This document shows positions 17,040 to 25,208 of a stretch of DNA of 64,000 bases, piece after piece. Source of the DNA: an uncultured Gluconobacter sp. (GTDB lineage: Bacteria; Pseudomonadota; Alphaproteobacteria; Acetobacterales; Acetobacteraceae); NCBI GenBank assembly GCA_937880175.1, contig CALFLO010000077.1, positions 67,794 through 131,793 of the forward strand. Direction: 5' to 3'. The notes beneath the pieces are model-generated. The model saw nothing but the letters and a program-made list of their open reading frames with translations. It was not told where the DNA came from and searched no databases. The position numbers and the translations under genes were made by a program. The first letter of the stretch is position 1, and every line of letters starts with the position of its first letter.

Positions 17040-18728
17040 ATGCCAACCCGTCATCTGACCGACAGCTACGCCGTTTCTCCCCAGATTGCCGTGCAGGATA
17101 TTGCGGATCTGAAGGCGGAGGGTTTCCGCACGATCCTGTGCTTCCGTCCGGATGGTGAAGCTCCGGATCAGCCGGAAATGAAGGTGATCGAAGAGGCCGC
17201 GAAAGAGGCCGGGCTGGCGTTTGCTGCAATCCCGGTGAGGGCCGGGACGGTGCCGAATGAGGCACAGGTTGCCCAGACGCGACAGGTTCTGGCGACGCTG
17301 CCGACGCCCGTAGTCGGCTATTGCCGCTCCGGCACGCGGGCGGCACAGATCTGGGCTCTGGCCGAGGCGGGAAAACGTCCGGCTGCTGAAATCTTTGCTG
17401 CGACGGACAAGGCTGGTGTGGATGTCAGTGGCCTGCGCGCTCGGATCGAGAGCGTCGCCACGCCCTCGGCCGCCCCGCGCAAGGATGCGGCGCATTTTCA
17501 GGTTCTGATCATTGGCGGCGGCGCGGGTGGTTTGTCGGCTGCGGGGAGTCTGCTCAAGCGTAACAGGAACCTGTCGATTGGCGTGGTTGAGCCATCGAAC
17601 GAGCATTTCTACCAGCCGGGCTGGACGCTTGTGGGCGGAGGTGTCTTTCAGGCAGCCCAGACGCGCCGCAAGGAAGCGGATGTCATGCCCAAGGACGTCG
17701 TCTGGGTGCGGCAGGCGGCCAAGCTGTTCCGGCCGGATGTCCGGGAAGTGGTGCTGGGGGATGGATCGGTCGTCTCCTATGATGCGCTGATCGTGGCGAC
17801 GGGGATTACGCTGAACTGGGATGCCATTCCGGGTCTGGCGGAGACGCTGGGCAAGAACGGCGTGACGTCGAACTACCGCTTCGATCTGGCACCCTATACC
17901 TGGCAGCTCGTGCAGCAGCTCAAGACGGGCACGGCGATCTTCACGCAGCCGCCCATGCCGATCAAATGCGCAGGTGCGCCGCAGAAGGCCGTGTATCTGT
18001 CCTGTGATGCCTGGAAGCGCCGGGGCGTGCTGGACAGCATTTCCGTCGAGTTCGATACGGCCACGCCGGGGCTGTTCGGCGTGAAGGAATTCGTGCCGCC
18101 GCTGATGGAGTACATCAAGCGCTATCACGTCGGGCTGCACACCGGATCGAAGCTTGTGGCGGTGGACGGACCGAACCGCACGGCGACCTTCGAGCGTAAG
18201 GTCGGGGACAGTGTGGAGCGGGTCGAGCGGAAGTTCGACATGTTGCATGTCGTACCGCCGCAGAGCGCGCCGCAGATGATCCGCGAGAGTGCGCTGGCGG
18301 GTTCGGACGGGTTCGTTGAGGTCAATCCGGCGACGTTGCAGCATGTCCGTTTTCCGGACGTGTTCGCCATTGGCGATGTGATCGGAACGTCTTCGGCCAA
18401 GACGGCCGCTGCGGCTCGGGTGCAGGCGCCTGTGGTGGCGACGAACGTGCTGGCCTTCCTGAAACATCAGGCTCCGGTTTCGGAATATGACGGATATGGC
18501 GCCTGCCCGCTGACGGTGGAGAACGGGCGCATTGTGCTGGCCGAGTTCCGCTATGGCGGCAAGTTGGCGCCGACGTTGCCGAAATGGCTGCTCAACGGGC
18601 AGACAGCGACGCGTCTGGCCTGGTGGCTCAAGAAATACATCATGCCGCTTATGTACTGGGACGGGATGCTCAAGGGGCGTGAACTGATGGTCGCGCCCAA
18701 GCCCCTGAATTCGAAAAAGGGCGGCTGA
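17040..18728 (+). CDS. DUF442-sulfide:quinone oxidoreductase fusion
   Basis: A two-domain, 562-residue protein. Residues 1-110 are a DUF442/TIGR01244 phosphatase-like domain with a CX5R loop (C95, GYCRSGTR). From about 155 to the end is a flavoprotein with FAD motif IIGGGAGGLSAAG and type-II SQR hallmarks (EPSNEHFYQPGWTLVGGG, MPIKCAGAPQKAVYLSC, GYGACPL). SQR oxidises sulfide to sulfane sulfur and reduces quinone at the membrane; DUF442 may act as the thiol or sulfur-transfer partner. The residue after GD in FAIGDV is Val where human SQR has a catalytic Cys (see findings). ATG 17040 with GGAG was chosen over GTG 17013. It is middle gene of the operon, 64 bp after the lactamase and 7 bp before the exporter. 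Confidence 0.85.
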   Translation: MPTRHLTDSYAVSPQIAVQDIADLKAEGFRTILCFRPDGEAPDQPEMKVIEEAAKEAGLAFAAIPVRAGTVPNEAQVAQTRQVLATLPTPVVGYCRSGTRAAQIWALAEAGKRPAAEIFAATDKAGVDVSGLRARIESVATPSAAPRKDAAHFQVLIIGGGAGGLSAAGSLLKRNRNLSIGVVEPSNEHFYQPGWTLVGGGVFQAAQTRRKEADVMPKDVVWVRQAAKLFRPDVREVVLGDGSVVSYDALIVATGITLNWDAIPGLAETLGKNGVTSNYRFDLAPYTWQLVQQLKTGTAIFTQPPMPIKCAGAPQKAVYLSCDAWKRRGVLDSISVEFDTATPGLFGVKEFVPPLMEYIKRYHVGLHTGSKLVAVDGPNRTATFERKVGDSVERVERKFDMLHVVPPQSAPQMIRESALAGSDGFVEVNPATLQHVRFPDVFAIGDVIGTSSAKTAAAARVQAPVVATNVLAFLKHQAPVSEYDGYGACPLTVENGRIVLAEFRYGGKLAPTLPKWLLNGQTATRLAWWLKKYIMPLMYWDGMLKGRELMVAPKPLNSKKGG

Positions 18729-18735
18729 ACGGATC

Positions 18736-19503
18736 GTGCATATTGCGCTTGAGCTGGTCTGCGGTGTTCTGATCGGGTTTACGCTGGGCCTGATCGGAGG
18801 GGGCGGCTCCATTCTGGCCGTTCCCCTGATGGTCTATGTGGTGGGGGTGAAGAACCCCCATGTCGCGATCGGGACGAGCGCCATGGCGGTGGCCGTCAAT
18901 GCGCTGGCCGGGCTGGTCAGTCATGCCCGGGCGGGGACCGTCAAATGGAAATGCGCGGGTATTTTCGCGCCCTGCGGCGTGGCGGGGGCCCTCATCGGCG
19001 CGGCGTTCGGCAAGGCGGTGAATGGCGAGAAACTCTTGCTGTGCTTTGCGCTGCTGATGGTGGTCGTGGGTGTGCTCATGCTGCGGGGACGGCGCAACAA
19101 GGGCGAGGTGGGGGCGGCATGTAACCGCCAGAATATGCCGCGGGTCATGATGGCCGGGGCCGGGACGGGGGTTCTGTCCGGGTTTTTCGGGATTGGTGGC
19201 GGATTTCTGATCGTGCCCGCCCTGATCGCCTGCACGCGGATGCCTATCCTCAATGCGGTGGGAACATCGCTGGTGGCGGTTGCCGCGCTGGGGGCAAGCA
19301 CCGCGCTGAGTTACATGCTCTCGGGTTATGTGGACTGGGTGATGGGCGCGCTGTTCGTTGCGGGGGGCGTGGTCGGCAGTTTTCTGGGCACCCGTGCCGC
19401 GAAGCGCCTTTCAGGGTCCGGCCCTGCGCTGACGACGTTCTTTGCCTGCGTGATCTTCGCGGTCGCGGCCTACATGATCTGGAAGAGTCTTGCCGTTCTC
19501 TAA
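18736..19503 (+). CDS. TauE/SafE-family membrane exporter
   Basis: A 255-residue membrane protein with two internal repeats typical of TauE/SafE (GLIGGGGSILAVPLMVYVVG and later GFFGIGGGFLIVPALIA) and about eight helices. Members move small sulfur-containing anions; here export of sulfite or thiosulfate produced by the SQR/persulfide dioxygenase pair is the natural reading. GTG start 7 bp after the SQR stop, with no strong ribosome site of its own, suggests translational coupling. It ends 5 bp from the convergent next gene. Confidence 0.85.
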   Translation: MHIALELVCGVLIGFTLGLIGGGGSILAVPLMVYVVGVKNPHVAIGTSAMAVAVNALAGLVSHARAGTVKWKCAGIFAPCGVAGALIGAAFGKAVNGEKLLLCFALLMVVVGVLMLRGRRNKGEVGAACNRQNMPRVMMAGAGTGVLSGFFGIGGGFLIVPALIACTRMPILNAVGTSLVAVAALGASTALSYMLSGYVDWVMGALFVAGGVVGSFLGTRAAKRLSGSGPALTTFFACVIFAVAAYMIWKSLAVL

Positions 19504-19508
19504 AGGTG

Positions 19509-19859
19509 TCAGTCGAGGCCGAAAGTCGGGAAGATCGTGAAGCAGACCATCGAGAAATAGAACATCACCGCCAGCAGGATGTGACACATATAAAGCGGTG
19601 CGATCATGGCGCCGCGCCTGCGGAAGAAGGCCATCAAAACACCGAAGGTCGCGATCGCGACGGCCAGCACTACGTTCAGCATGAGCCTGCTGTCCCCATT
19701 GCTCAGGGCGATGATCAGGAAGACCGAACCCACGATGGCCGAGCCGACATGCAGGGGCGTGAGGAAGCGGAAAGGGCGCTTGTACCGGGCCGCGAAAATT
19801 GCGAGCCAGACGCCCATCATGACCGTAAGAGTGAAACATCCCGTCGAAGCGTACAGCAT
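19509..19859 (-). CDS. Small four-helix membrane protein, unknown function
   Basis: A 116-residue hydrophobic protein with four likely membrane helices (starting near residues 5, 38, 62 and 92) and a short basic loop FFRRRGAM. It has no recognised domain. It is convergent with the sulfite exporter (5-bp gap) and divergent from the XRE-cupin regulator, so it probably forms its own transcript. The overlapping plus-strand frames are less hydrophobic and look like shadows. Confidence 0.65.
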   Translation of the reverse strand: MLYASTGCFTLTVMMGVWLAIFAARYKRPFRFLTPLHVGSAIVGSVFLIIALSNGDSRLMLNVVLAVAIATFGVLMAFFRRRGAMIAPLYMCHILLAVMFYFSMVCFTIFPTFGLD

Positions 19860-20144
19860 CTGTAATTCACCCTGTTCCTGATGTCCCTGCGCGTATTCCT
19901 GGAGCCATGACCGGAATATTCGGAAGTCCGTGTGGTTTTCAGGTCTTGTGGAACACGCTGTTCCGACTGCATCTTTACTCCAGAACGGCTTTTCGGGCCA
20001 GACGTTCCCGAGCCCCGGCCTTTTTCCCCGGGCCGTGACGGAGAAAAATAGTACCTCCCCCCGGTATACTGATTTTCAAGGTTTCCTTTCTTTTTCGATA
20101 TGACATACTGGTGACACGGACGAGGCCGGGGAGGGTATGACGGG

Positions 20145-20687
20145 ATGGATCTGGGAGCGCGCCTGCGCTTTGTGCGGACGGCAAGGAACCTGTCCCAGCG
20201 TGAGCTGGCCAAGCGAACCGGTGTCACCAATTCCACCATTTCCCTGATCGAATCCGGCGACATGAACCCGTCCGTCGGGACGCTCAAGCGTGTTCTGGAC
20301 GGAATTCCCGTGACTCTTGGGGAGTTCTTCAGCATTGCCCCCGAGGGCGGGGAAAAGATCTTCTATCGCGCGGCCGAACTGATGACGTTCGTACAGGGCG
20401 GCGTGACCTTCCGGCAGGTGGGGACGCCCCTGTTTGGCCGCAGCCTCCAGATCCTGCGCGAGACCTATGCGTCCGGCGCGGATACGGGGGCGGCGGTCTA
20501 TGCCCATGAGGGCGAAGAGGGCGGATTCATCGTGCAGGGACAGGTGGAAATCACGGTCGGAGAGAAGTGCGAGGTTCTGGGGCCGGGCGATGCGTATCAT
20601 TTCGACAGCCGCCAGCCGCATCGCTTCCGATGTCTGAGCTCCGAGGGCTGTGAGATCATCAGCGCCTGCACACCGCCAACATTCTAG
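20145..20687 (+). CDS. XRE-family regulator with cupin sensor domain
   Basis: A 180-residue two-domain regulator of the PuuR-like type. Residues 1-65 are a lambda-repressor-like helix-turn-helix (LSQRELAKRTGVTNSTISLIESG), and residues 75-175 are a cupin (HEGEEGGFIVQGQVEITVGE, then GDAYHFDSRQPHRF) that binds a small effector. Members control polyamine, amino-acid or alcohol catabolism genes; no such gene adjoins it. A TATACT box at about 20065 lies in the upstream gap. Confidence 0.87.
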   Translation: MDLGARLRFVRTARNLSQRELAKRTGVTNSTISLIESGDMNPSVGTLKRVLDGIPVTLGEFFSIAPEGGEKIFYRAAELMTFVQGGVTFRQVGTPLFGRSLQILRETYASGADTGAAVYAHEGEEGGFIVQGQVEITVGEKCEVLGPGDAYHFDSRQPHRFRCLSSEGCEIISACTPPTF

Positions 20688-20743
20688 GTTTTCTCATCTC
20701 CTCACCGCTGCGTTCAAATCACCGGGAGGTATGTGGCTTGCCC

Positions 20744-20766
20744 GCAGACTGACGCGTTAAGTCTGC
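20744..20766. promoter_or_regulatory. Hairpin GCAGACT/AGTCTGC before the STN gene
   Basis: A perfect 7-bp inverted repeat with a 9-nt spacer, between the XRE-cupin and STN genes. No T run follows, so it is either a weak terminator or an operator. Confidence 0.35.
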
Positions 20767-20824
20767 CTGCGCACCTGTCCGTGTTCCGTTTTGAGGCGGG
20801 TGTGCCCAGCGGAGAGCCACGGAC

Positions 20825-21253
20825 ATGCCAGAACGTCCGTATCCTGAAAACCACAGAGGGTCCCGCGCAATCACCGCTCTTTTTCTGAAAGGGCTGGGCG
20901 TGGGGACGATGTTCTGCGCTTTGTTGCTGAACGGTCCGGCTGCGGCAGAGAGGGTGACGCGGACGCGGGATATCTGCCCCGTTCAGCGGGCGATGCTTCA
21001 GATTGAAACGAAGACGCTTGCGGCTGCGGTGGCGGAACTGGCCCGCAAGACGAACTGCCCCGTGCTGATGGATGAAGGGCTTCTGCACGGCGGAAACAGC
21101 ACTGCCGTTGCCGGGATTTTTACGCCGCGCGAGGCCCTGATCCGGCTTCTGGGCAATGCGGAGCTGGACGTGATCGAAACAGTTCAGGGCCTCGCGGTTA
21201 TGCCCCTGACCTACCGGGCCGCGCATCGCATGGACCATGCCGAACGGATGTAG
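20825..21253 (+). CDS. Stand-alone STN-domain secreted protein
   Basis: A 142-residue protein with an N-terminal hydrophobic segment (about residues 17-40, cleavage near NGPAAAE). It then has a secretin/TonB short N-terminal (STN) domain: LAAAVAELARKTNCPVLMDEGLL, then FTPREALIRLLGNAELDVIE. In FecA-type receptors this domain signals to an anti-sigma factor; here no barrel, FecI or FecR follows. It may be a free-standing adaptor or the remnant of a lost receptor, but the frame is intact with a proper signal sequence. Function unknown. Confidence 0.7.
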   Translation: MPERPYPENHRGSRAITALFLKGLGVGTMFCALLLNGPAAAERVTRTRDICPVQRAMLQIETKTLAAAVAELARKTNCPVLMDEGLLHGGNSTAVAGIFTPREALIRLLGNAELDVIETVQGLAVMPLTYRAAHRMDHAERM

Positions 21254-21254
21254 T

Positions 21255-21947
21255 TCAGCGGCGTCCTTTCCAGATGCGGCGTTGCAGCAGGAAGGTCAGA
21301 AGCGCCATCAGGGCGAGATAGGCCAGGACATAGAACCCGATCCGTCGGCGTTCGGCCTGATGGGGATGTGCGACCCAGTCCAGAAAGGCCGAGACGTCGC
21401 CGGCCATCTGCGCCGAGGTGGCACGGGTCCCGTCGGGATAGGTGAGCATGCCGTCCTGAAGGGGCGGGGGCATGCCGATATGCTTCCATTTCAGGGCGGT
21501 GTTGTAATACCGGCCCTCGTCGAGCGTCACGCCCGGAGGGGTGGGGGCATAGGAGAGCAGGATCTGCCGGATTTCCTCGGCGCCACCGGGCAGCGTCAGG
21601 GCTAACCGGGACAGGTCGGGCGGGAGCAGTCCATGATTGGCGAGGCGCCCCACGGCCTCGTTGGGATAGGGCGACAGGATGGGATCGGTGGCCGTGGCGG
21701 GACGGGTTTTTGGATCGCCGTTGTCGTCCGTACCGTTGGGAAGCTGCTGATCGGCGGCCCATTTGCGGATCTCGTTCGGCGAGAGGCCGAGACCGCTCAT
21801 GTCGCCGTAATCAACATGCTCCATGCCATGACAGGCGCTACAGACCTGCTGGTAGACCATCAGTCCGCGCTGGGCGGGCGTGCTTGCACAGGCGGGCAGG
21901 GCGGTCAGGCTGGCGGCGAGAGTGAGAGTCCGGATCAGGCGCGTCAT
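21255..21947 (-). CDS. petC: Cytochrome c1 subunit of the bc1 complex
   Basis: A 230-residue cytochrome c1, the haem c subunit that passes electrons from the Rieske protein to soluble or membrane cytochrome c. The haem site is C36-C39-H40 (VCSACH), the Met ligand region is KHIGMPPPL, and a C-terminal helix anchors it (IGFYVLAYLALMALLTFLL). ATG 21947 overlaps the cytochrome b stop (ATGA); a longer frame to 22262 lies inside cytochrome b and is rejected. The signal peptide contains LPAC, which resembles a lipobox. Last gene of the bc1 operon. Confidence 0.9.
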   Translation of the reverse strand: MTRLIRTLTLAASLTALPACASTPAQRGLMVYQQVCSACHGMEHVDYGDMSGLGLSPNEIRKWAADQQLPNGTDDNGDPKTRPATATDPILSPYPNEAVGRLANHGLLPPDLSRLALTLPGGAEEIRQILLSYAPTPPGVTLDEGRYYNTALKWKHIGMPPPLQDGMLTYPDGTRATSAQMAGDVSAFLDWVAHPHQAERRRIGFYVLAYLALMALLTFLLQRRIWKGRR

Positions 21948-23122
21948 GACGACATCTCCCGCTCGGAGGCGAGCGGCATGACGAGCAGGAAATGGATGAA
22001 CCACCAGCCTATCGCCAGACGGCTGACGAGCAGCCATGCCGGGCTTGGCGCGTGCATTCCGGCGATACCCAGCAGGATGAAGGACGCGAATGCGAGGGGC
22101 AGCGACAGCCGCACCATGGGACGCCGTGTTGCGGAGCGGATGGTGGAGCGATCCAGCCAAGGCAGCACGAACAGGACGGCGAGACTGCCCGCAGCGAGGA
22201 AGAGGCCGCCAAGGCGTGAGGGTACTGCGCGCAGGATTGCGTAGAACGGGGCGAAATACCATTCCGGCCGGATGTCGCGCGGTGTGACGAGCGGGTTGGC
22301 CTGAACATAGTTGTCCGCCAGCGTCAGCAGGTCCGGCAGGAAAAAGACCAGCCCCGCATAGACCATCAGAAACAGGCAGAGCGCGAAGCCGTCACGGCTG
22401 GTGTAATAGGGGTGGAACGGCAGGGTCTGCGTCGGGCTGACGGGATCGATGCCCGAGGGGTTGTTCGATTTCACGACATGCAGCGCCGCGACATGCAGCG
22501 CAATCGTGGCGAGGATCGCGAAAGCCATCGTGAAATGCAGCACGAAAAGACGGTGTAGCGCCACGTTCCCGAGCGTATCGCCGCCCAGCAGGAGTTCCGA
22601 CATCGGCTGCCCAATGAGCGGGATGGCATGGACGGCGTTCAGGATCACCGTGGCCCCCCAGTAGGACATCTGCCCCCAGGGCAGGACGTAGCCGGCGAAG
22701 GCCGTGACCATCAGCATCAGCATCAGTCCCAGCCCCGTCAGCCAGAGCAGTTCGCGCGGGGCCTTGTAGGAGCCGTACCACAGGCTGCGTCCGATATGGA
22801 TGTAGAGGCAGCCGAACAGCATCGTCACGCCGCCCATATGCAGGCTGCGAATGAACCAGCCCGAGGGGATCTGCCGGTCGATGGCCTCGACGCTGGCGAA
22901 GGCCTGCGTGATGTCGGGCGTATAGTTGATCGCAAGGAACAGGCCGCTGGCGACCATGACGGCCATCGTCACGATCAGAAAGGCCCCAAAGCTCCACAAT
23001 GCGTTGAGATTGATGGGCATTGGAAACGCGACATATTCGCGGCGCACAAAGCTCATGACGGGGAAGCGCCGTTCGAGCCATCCGCGCGGATCGGTATCGG
23101 GCGTTTTGAGGGGCGAAGTCAT
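21944..23122 (-). CDS. petB: Cytochrome b subunit of the bc1 complex
   Basis: A 392-residue quinol-oxidising cytochrome b with eight predicted helices. It carries the Qo-site PEWY motif (IRPEWYF), the GYVLPWGQMSYWGATV segment of helix C and the haem-ligand histidines in helices B and D (HMGG, HIGR and HRLFVLHF, LHVAALHV). Central gene of the Rieske-cyt b-cyt c1 operon, coupled to cytochrome c1 by a 4-bp overlap. In Gluconobacter the complex is present although terminal oxidation goes mainly through quinol oxidases, so its physiological role is uncertain. Confidence 0.95.
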   Translation of the reverse strand: MTSPLKTPDTDPRGWLERRFPVMSFVRREYVAFPMPINLNALWSFGAFLIVTMAVMVASGLFLAINYTPDITQAFASVEAIDRQIPSGWFIRSLHMGGVTMLFGCLYIHIGRSLWYGSYKAPRELLWLTGLGLMLMLMVTAFAGYVLPWGQMSYWGATVILNAVHAIPLIGQPMSELLLGGDTLGNVALHRLFVLHFTMAFAILATIALHVAALHVVKSNNPSGIDPVSPTQTLPFHPYYTSRDGFALCLFLMVYAGLVFFLPDLLTLADNYVQANPLVTPRDIRPEWYFAPFYAILRAVPSRLGGLFLAAGSLAVLFVLPWLDRSTIRSATRRPMVRLSLPLAFASFILLGIAGMHAPSPAWLLVSRLAIGWWFIHFLLVMPLASEREMSS

Positions 23123-23134
23123 GCGGTCCCGTCT

Positions 23135-23767
23135 TCAGATCTGCTGGATGTCGGACATGCTGAACCCCGGATCGCCCGCGCTGTGGCCGATGCGGAGTTT
23201 CGTGTCCGAGAGGAATGTCACGGGTGGGACCGGCAGATTGTAAGGCGCAGGGGCGCGGCGGACGACGCGACCGGCAGCGTCGAAATGCGATCCGTGGCAG
23301 GGGCAGAAATATCCGCCCTGTGCCTGCGGCGTCGATCCGGGTTTTTCAAAAGAGGGCACGCAGCCGAGATGGGTGCAGATCCCGATCAGCACGCCATAAT
23401 CCGGGCGGACCGAACGGTGCCAGTTCGTCGCGTCTTTGGGTTGCTGAAGGATGGTCGAGTCCGCGTCCCGCAGGCTGGCCAGATGGTCCGGAGCCTGAAG
23501 GGCAGCCAGCATTTGGGGCGTGCGCCGCTGGATGAAAACGGGCCAGTCCCGCCATTGCACGGTCATGGCCTGCCCGGGCGTCAGGGCCGACAGATCCACG
23601 TCCAGATTGCTGTCGGACAGGGATGTCGCAACCGGATTTTTCAGACTGTCCAGAAATGGCACGGCCAGCGCACATGCCCCCGCACAGCCGAGCGCCACGG
23701 TCCCGGTGGCCAGCAGATCCCGCCGTCTGGTGCCGTCCGGGGACGGGGGCGTCTCGCTCTGGGTCAT
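23135..23767 (-). CDS. petA: Rieske iron-sulfur subunit of the bc1 complex
   Basis: A 210-residue ubiquinol-cytochrome c reductase iron-sulfur protein. A twin-arginine-like N-terminus (RRRDLLATG) is followed by a membrane anchor (VALGCAGACALAVPFL). The 2Fe-2S cluster motifs are C131-T-H133 (CTHLGC) and C155-P-C-H158 (CPCHGSHFD); C136 and C157 supply the family disulfide. First gene of the bc1 operon, 12 bp before cytochrome b. It is divergent from a periplasmic cytochrome c gene, which may share its regulatory region. Confidence 0.95.
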   Translation of the reverse strand: MTQSETPPSPDGTRRRDLLATGTVALGCAGACALAVPFLDSLKNPVATSLSDSNLDVDLSALTPGQAMTVQWRDWPVFIQRRTPQMLAALQAPDHLASLRDADSTILQQPKDATNWHRSVRPDYGVLIGICTHLGCVPSFEKPGSTPQAQGGYFCPCHGSHFDAAGRVVRRAPAPYNLPVPPVTFLSDTKLRIGHSAGDPGFSMSDIQQI

Positions 23768-23930
23768 GCGGAACCTCTGCCGACTGTGCCGGACACCCGG
23801 CAGGAAAGTTGATGGCAGGATAGGCGTCTTTGCGCTTTGGAGAAAGGCGGGGGCGGTAGCTTTCGGGGCGTTTGGGAGTTAGTGTTTTTCCGAACTGATG
23901 TGACGATACGACCTTCGGAAGGACCCGGTC

Positions 23931-24407
23931 ATGACAAAGAGACACGGCTTGAAGATCATGCTTGCGGCTCTTCTGGGGATCGGCCCGTTCGTGACGTCGC
24001 CGGGCAGGGCGGCGGACGGAGCGGCGCTATACCGGGGAAAATGCGCGATGTGTCATGGGCCTGCGGGTGCGGGGCGTCCGGGCACGTTTCCGCCGCTTGC
24101 AGGACGGGTCGGGCAGATTGCGGCCAGCCCGGACGGCAAGGCGTATCTCGCGGCGGTTCTGGTGAATGGACTGCACGGTCCGATCACGGTGGAGGGGCAG
24201 TCCTACAAGGACTTCATGCCGTCATTCCGTGCGTTGTCGGATGAGGACATCGCAGCGGTTCTGGCCTACGTGGCCACACTGGGAGGCAGCGCGCCGGCAC
24301 CGGGCATTTCCGCTCAGGATGTAGCGTCGGTTCGTGCGGTGACAATGGACGCGGCTGCGGTTCAGGCGAAACGGGCAGCGCTCCAGACAAGCCATGTGAT
24401 CCCCTGA
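23931..24407 (+). CDS. Periplasmic class I cytochrome c
   Basis: A 158-residue secreted mono-haem cytochrome with a signal peptide to about residue 27 (GRAAD), haem site C38-C41-H42 (CAMCH) and a likely Met axial ligand in KDFMPSF. It resembles cytochrome c-type electron carriers or the cytochrome subunits of dehydrogenases. Its position divergent from bc1 suggests it accepts electrons from cytochrome c1, but this is inference. The C-terminal 30 residues beyond the haem domain are Ala/Val-rich and unassigned. Confidence 0.88.
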   Translation: MTKRHGLKIMLAALLGIGPFVTSPGRAADGAALYRGKCAMCHGPAGAGRPGTFPPLAGRVGQIAASPDGKAYLAAVLVNGLHGPITVEGQSYKDFMPSFRALSDEDIAAVLAYVATLGGSAPAPGISAQDVASVRAVTMDAAAVQAKRAALQTSHVIP

Positions 24408-24426
24408 CGAAAAACGGACATATTTT

Positions 24427-24458
24427 GTTACCAAACAAACGCAAATGCGTCTTGTAAC
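24427..24458. promoter_or_regulatory. Inverted repeat upstream of TetR gene
   Basis: GTTAC (24427-24431) is mirrored by GTAAC (24454-24458), flanking the palindromic ACGC-AAAT-GCGT. It lies about 75-110 bp upstream of the TetR start in an AT-rich strip and is a candidate autoregulatory operator. Confidence 0.4.
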
Positions 24459-24535
24459 GGCGGGTCCATATCTGACTAGCTGCGTTCATTCAGGAATGAC
24501 GCCAGCCGCCTAAACGGCCAGAGAAGGGACCGACC

Positions 24536-25192
24536 ATGTCACAGACCGTAGTGACACACACTTTACCGCTAAAGAATGTCCCTGTTCCCGTCCGGGATCG
24601 GACAACCGCCGCCCGTGCTCCGGGCCGCCCCGTCAATCTGAGGCTGAAGGACAACATCCTCGCCGCGATCGCGCGGGTTCTGGTGGAGGAGGGCTATCAG
24701 GGCCTGACCATCAGCCGCGTCGCCAAGGCCGCAGGCGTTTCGACCGCGACGGTCTATCGTCGTTGGCCGACGAAACAGGCCATGTTTTTCGATGCGATGC
24801 GCCTGTGGCGTGACGATCTGACGCCGCAGATCGATACGGGCAGCTTTGCCGGAGATGTGGACGAACTCATCGCGGCCCGCATCCGCTTCCTCGCCACACC
24901 GCTGGGCCGGACTTACGGAACCCTGCTGGGCGAAGCCGTGCATGACCCGGAATTCGGTCAGGTCCTGTGGGAAGTGAGCGTGGTGCCGGCGCGCGCGCAG
25001 ATGGCCCTCTTCCTTGAGCGCGCAAGCCGACGCGGGGAAAAGGTCTTCTGCCAGCATCCCGACACGGTTCTGGACATGCTGCTCAGCACGATCCATTTCC
25101 GGGCCATGAACCTTCTGGGACGTGAACCCATGGATGCCGACAGCACCCTTAAGGAAATCCGCTCTCTGGCGCGCAGCCTGATTTCCGGCTGA
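24536..25192 (+). CDS. TetR-family transcriptional regulator
   Basis: A 218-residue regulator. The helix-turn-helix reads LTISRVAKAAGVSTATVYRRWPTK (about residues 55-78), with a C-terminal effector domain of the TetR_C class common to lipid and drug-sensing members. A disordered, Pro/Arg-rich 35-residue N-terminus precedes it; a start further in is not offered by an ATG. It is convergent with the TonB receptor gene (16-bp gap), so co-regulation of that receptor is possible but unproven. Confidence 0.85.
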   Translation: MSQTVVTHTLPLKNVPVPVRDRTTAARAPGRPVNLRLKDNILAAIARVLVEEGYQGLTISRVAKAAGVSTATVYRRWPTKQAMFFDAMRLWRDDLTPQIDTGSFAGDVDELIAARIRFLATPLGRTYGTLLGEAVHDPEFGQVLWEVSVVPARAQMALFLERASRRGEKVFCQHPDTVLDMLLSTIHFRAMNLLGREPMDADSTLKEIRSLARSLISG

Positions 25193-25208
25193 GCGCCTTC
25201 TCTGGCCG

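Noticed and set aside
16950..18812. 620-codon open frame opposite the DUF442-SQR gene
   Set aside because: Arg-rich shadow frame; the plus-strand frame carries FAD and DUF442 motifs.
21948..22262. N-terminal extension of cytochrome c1
   Set aside because: Lies wholly in the cytochrome b gene in another frame; the true start overlaps the cytochrome b stop by 4 bp.
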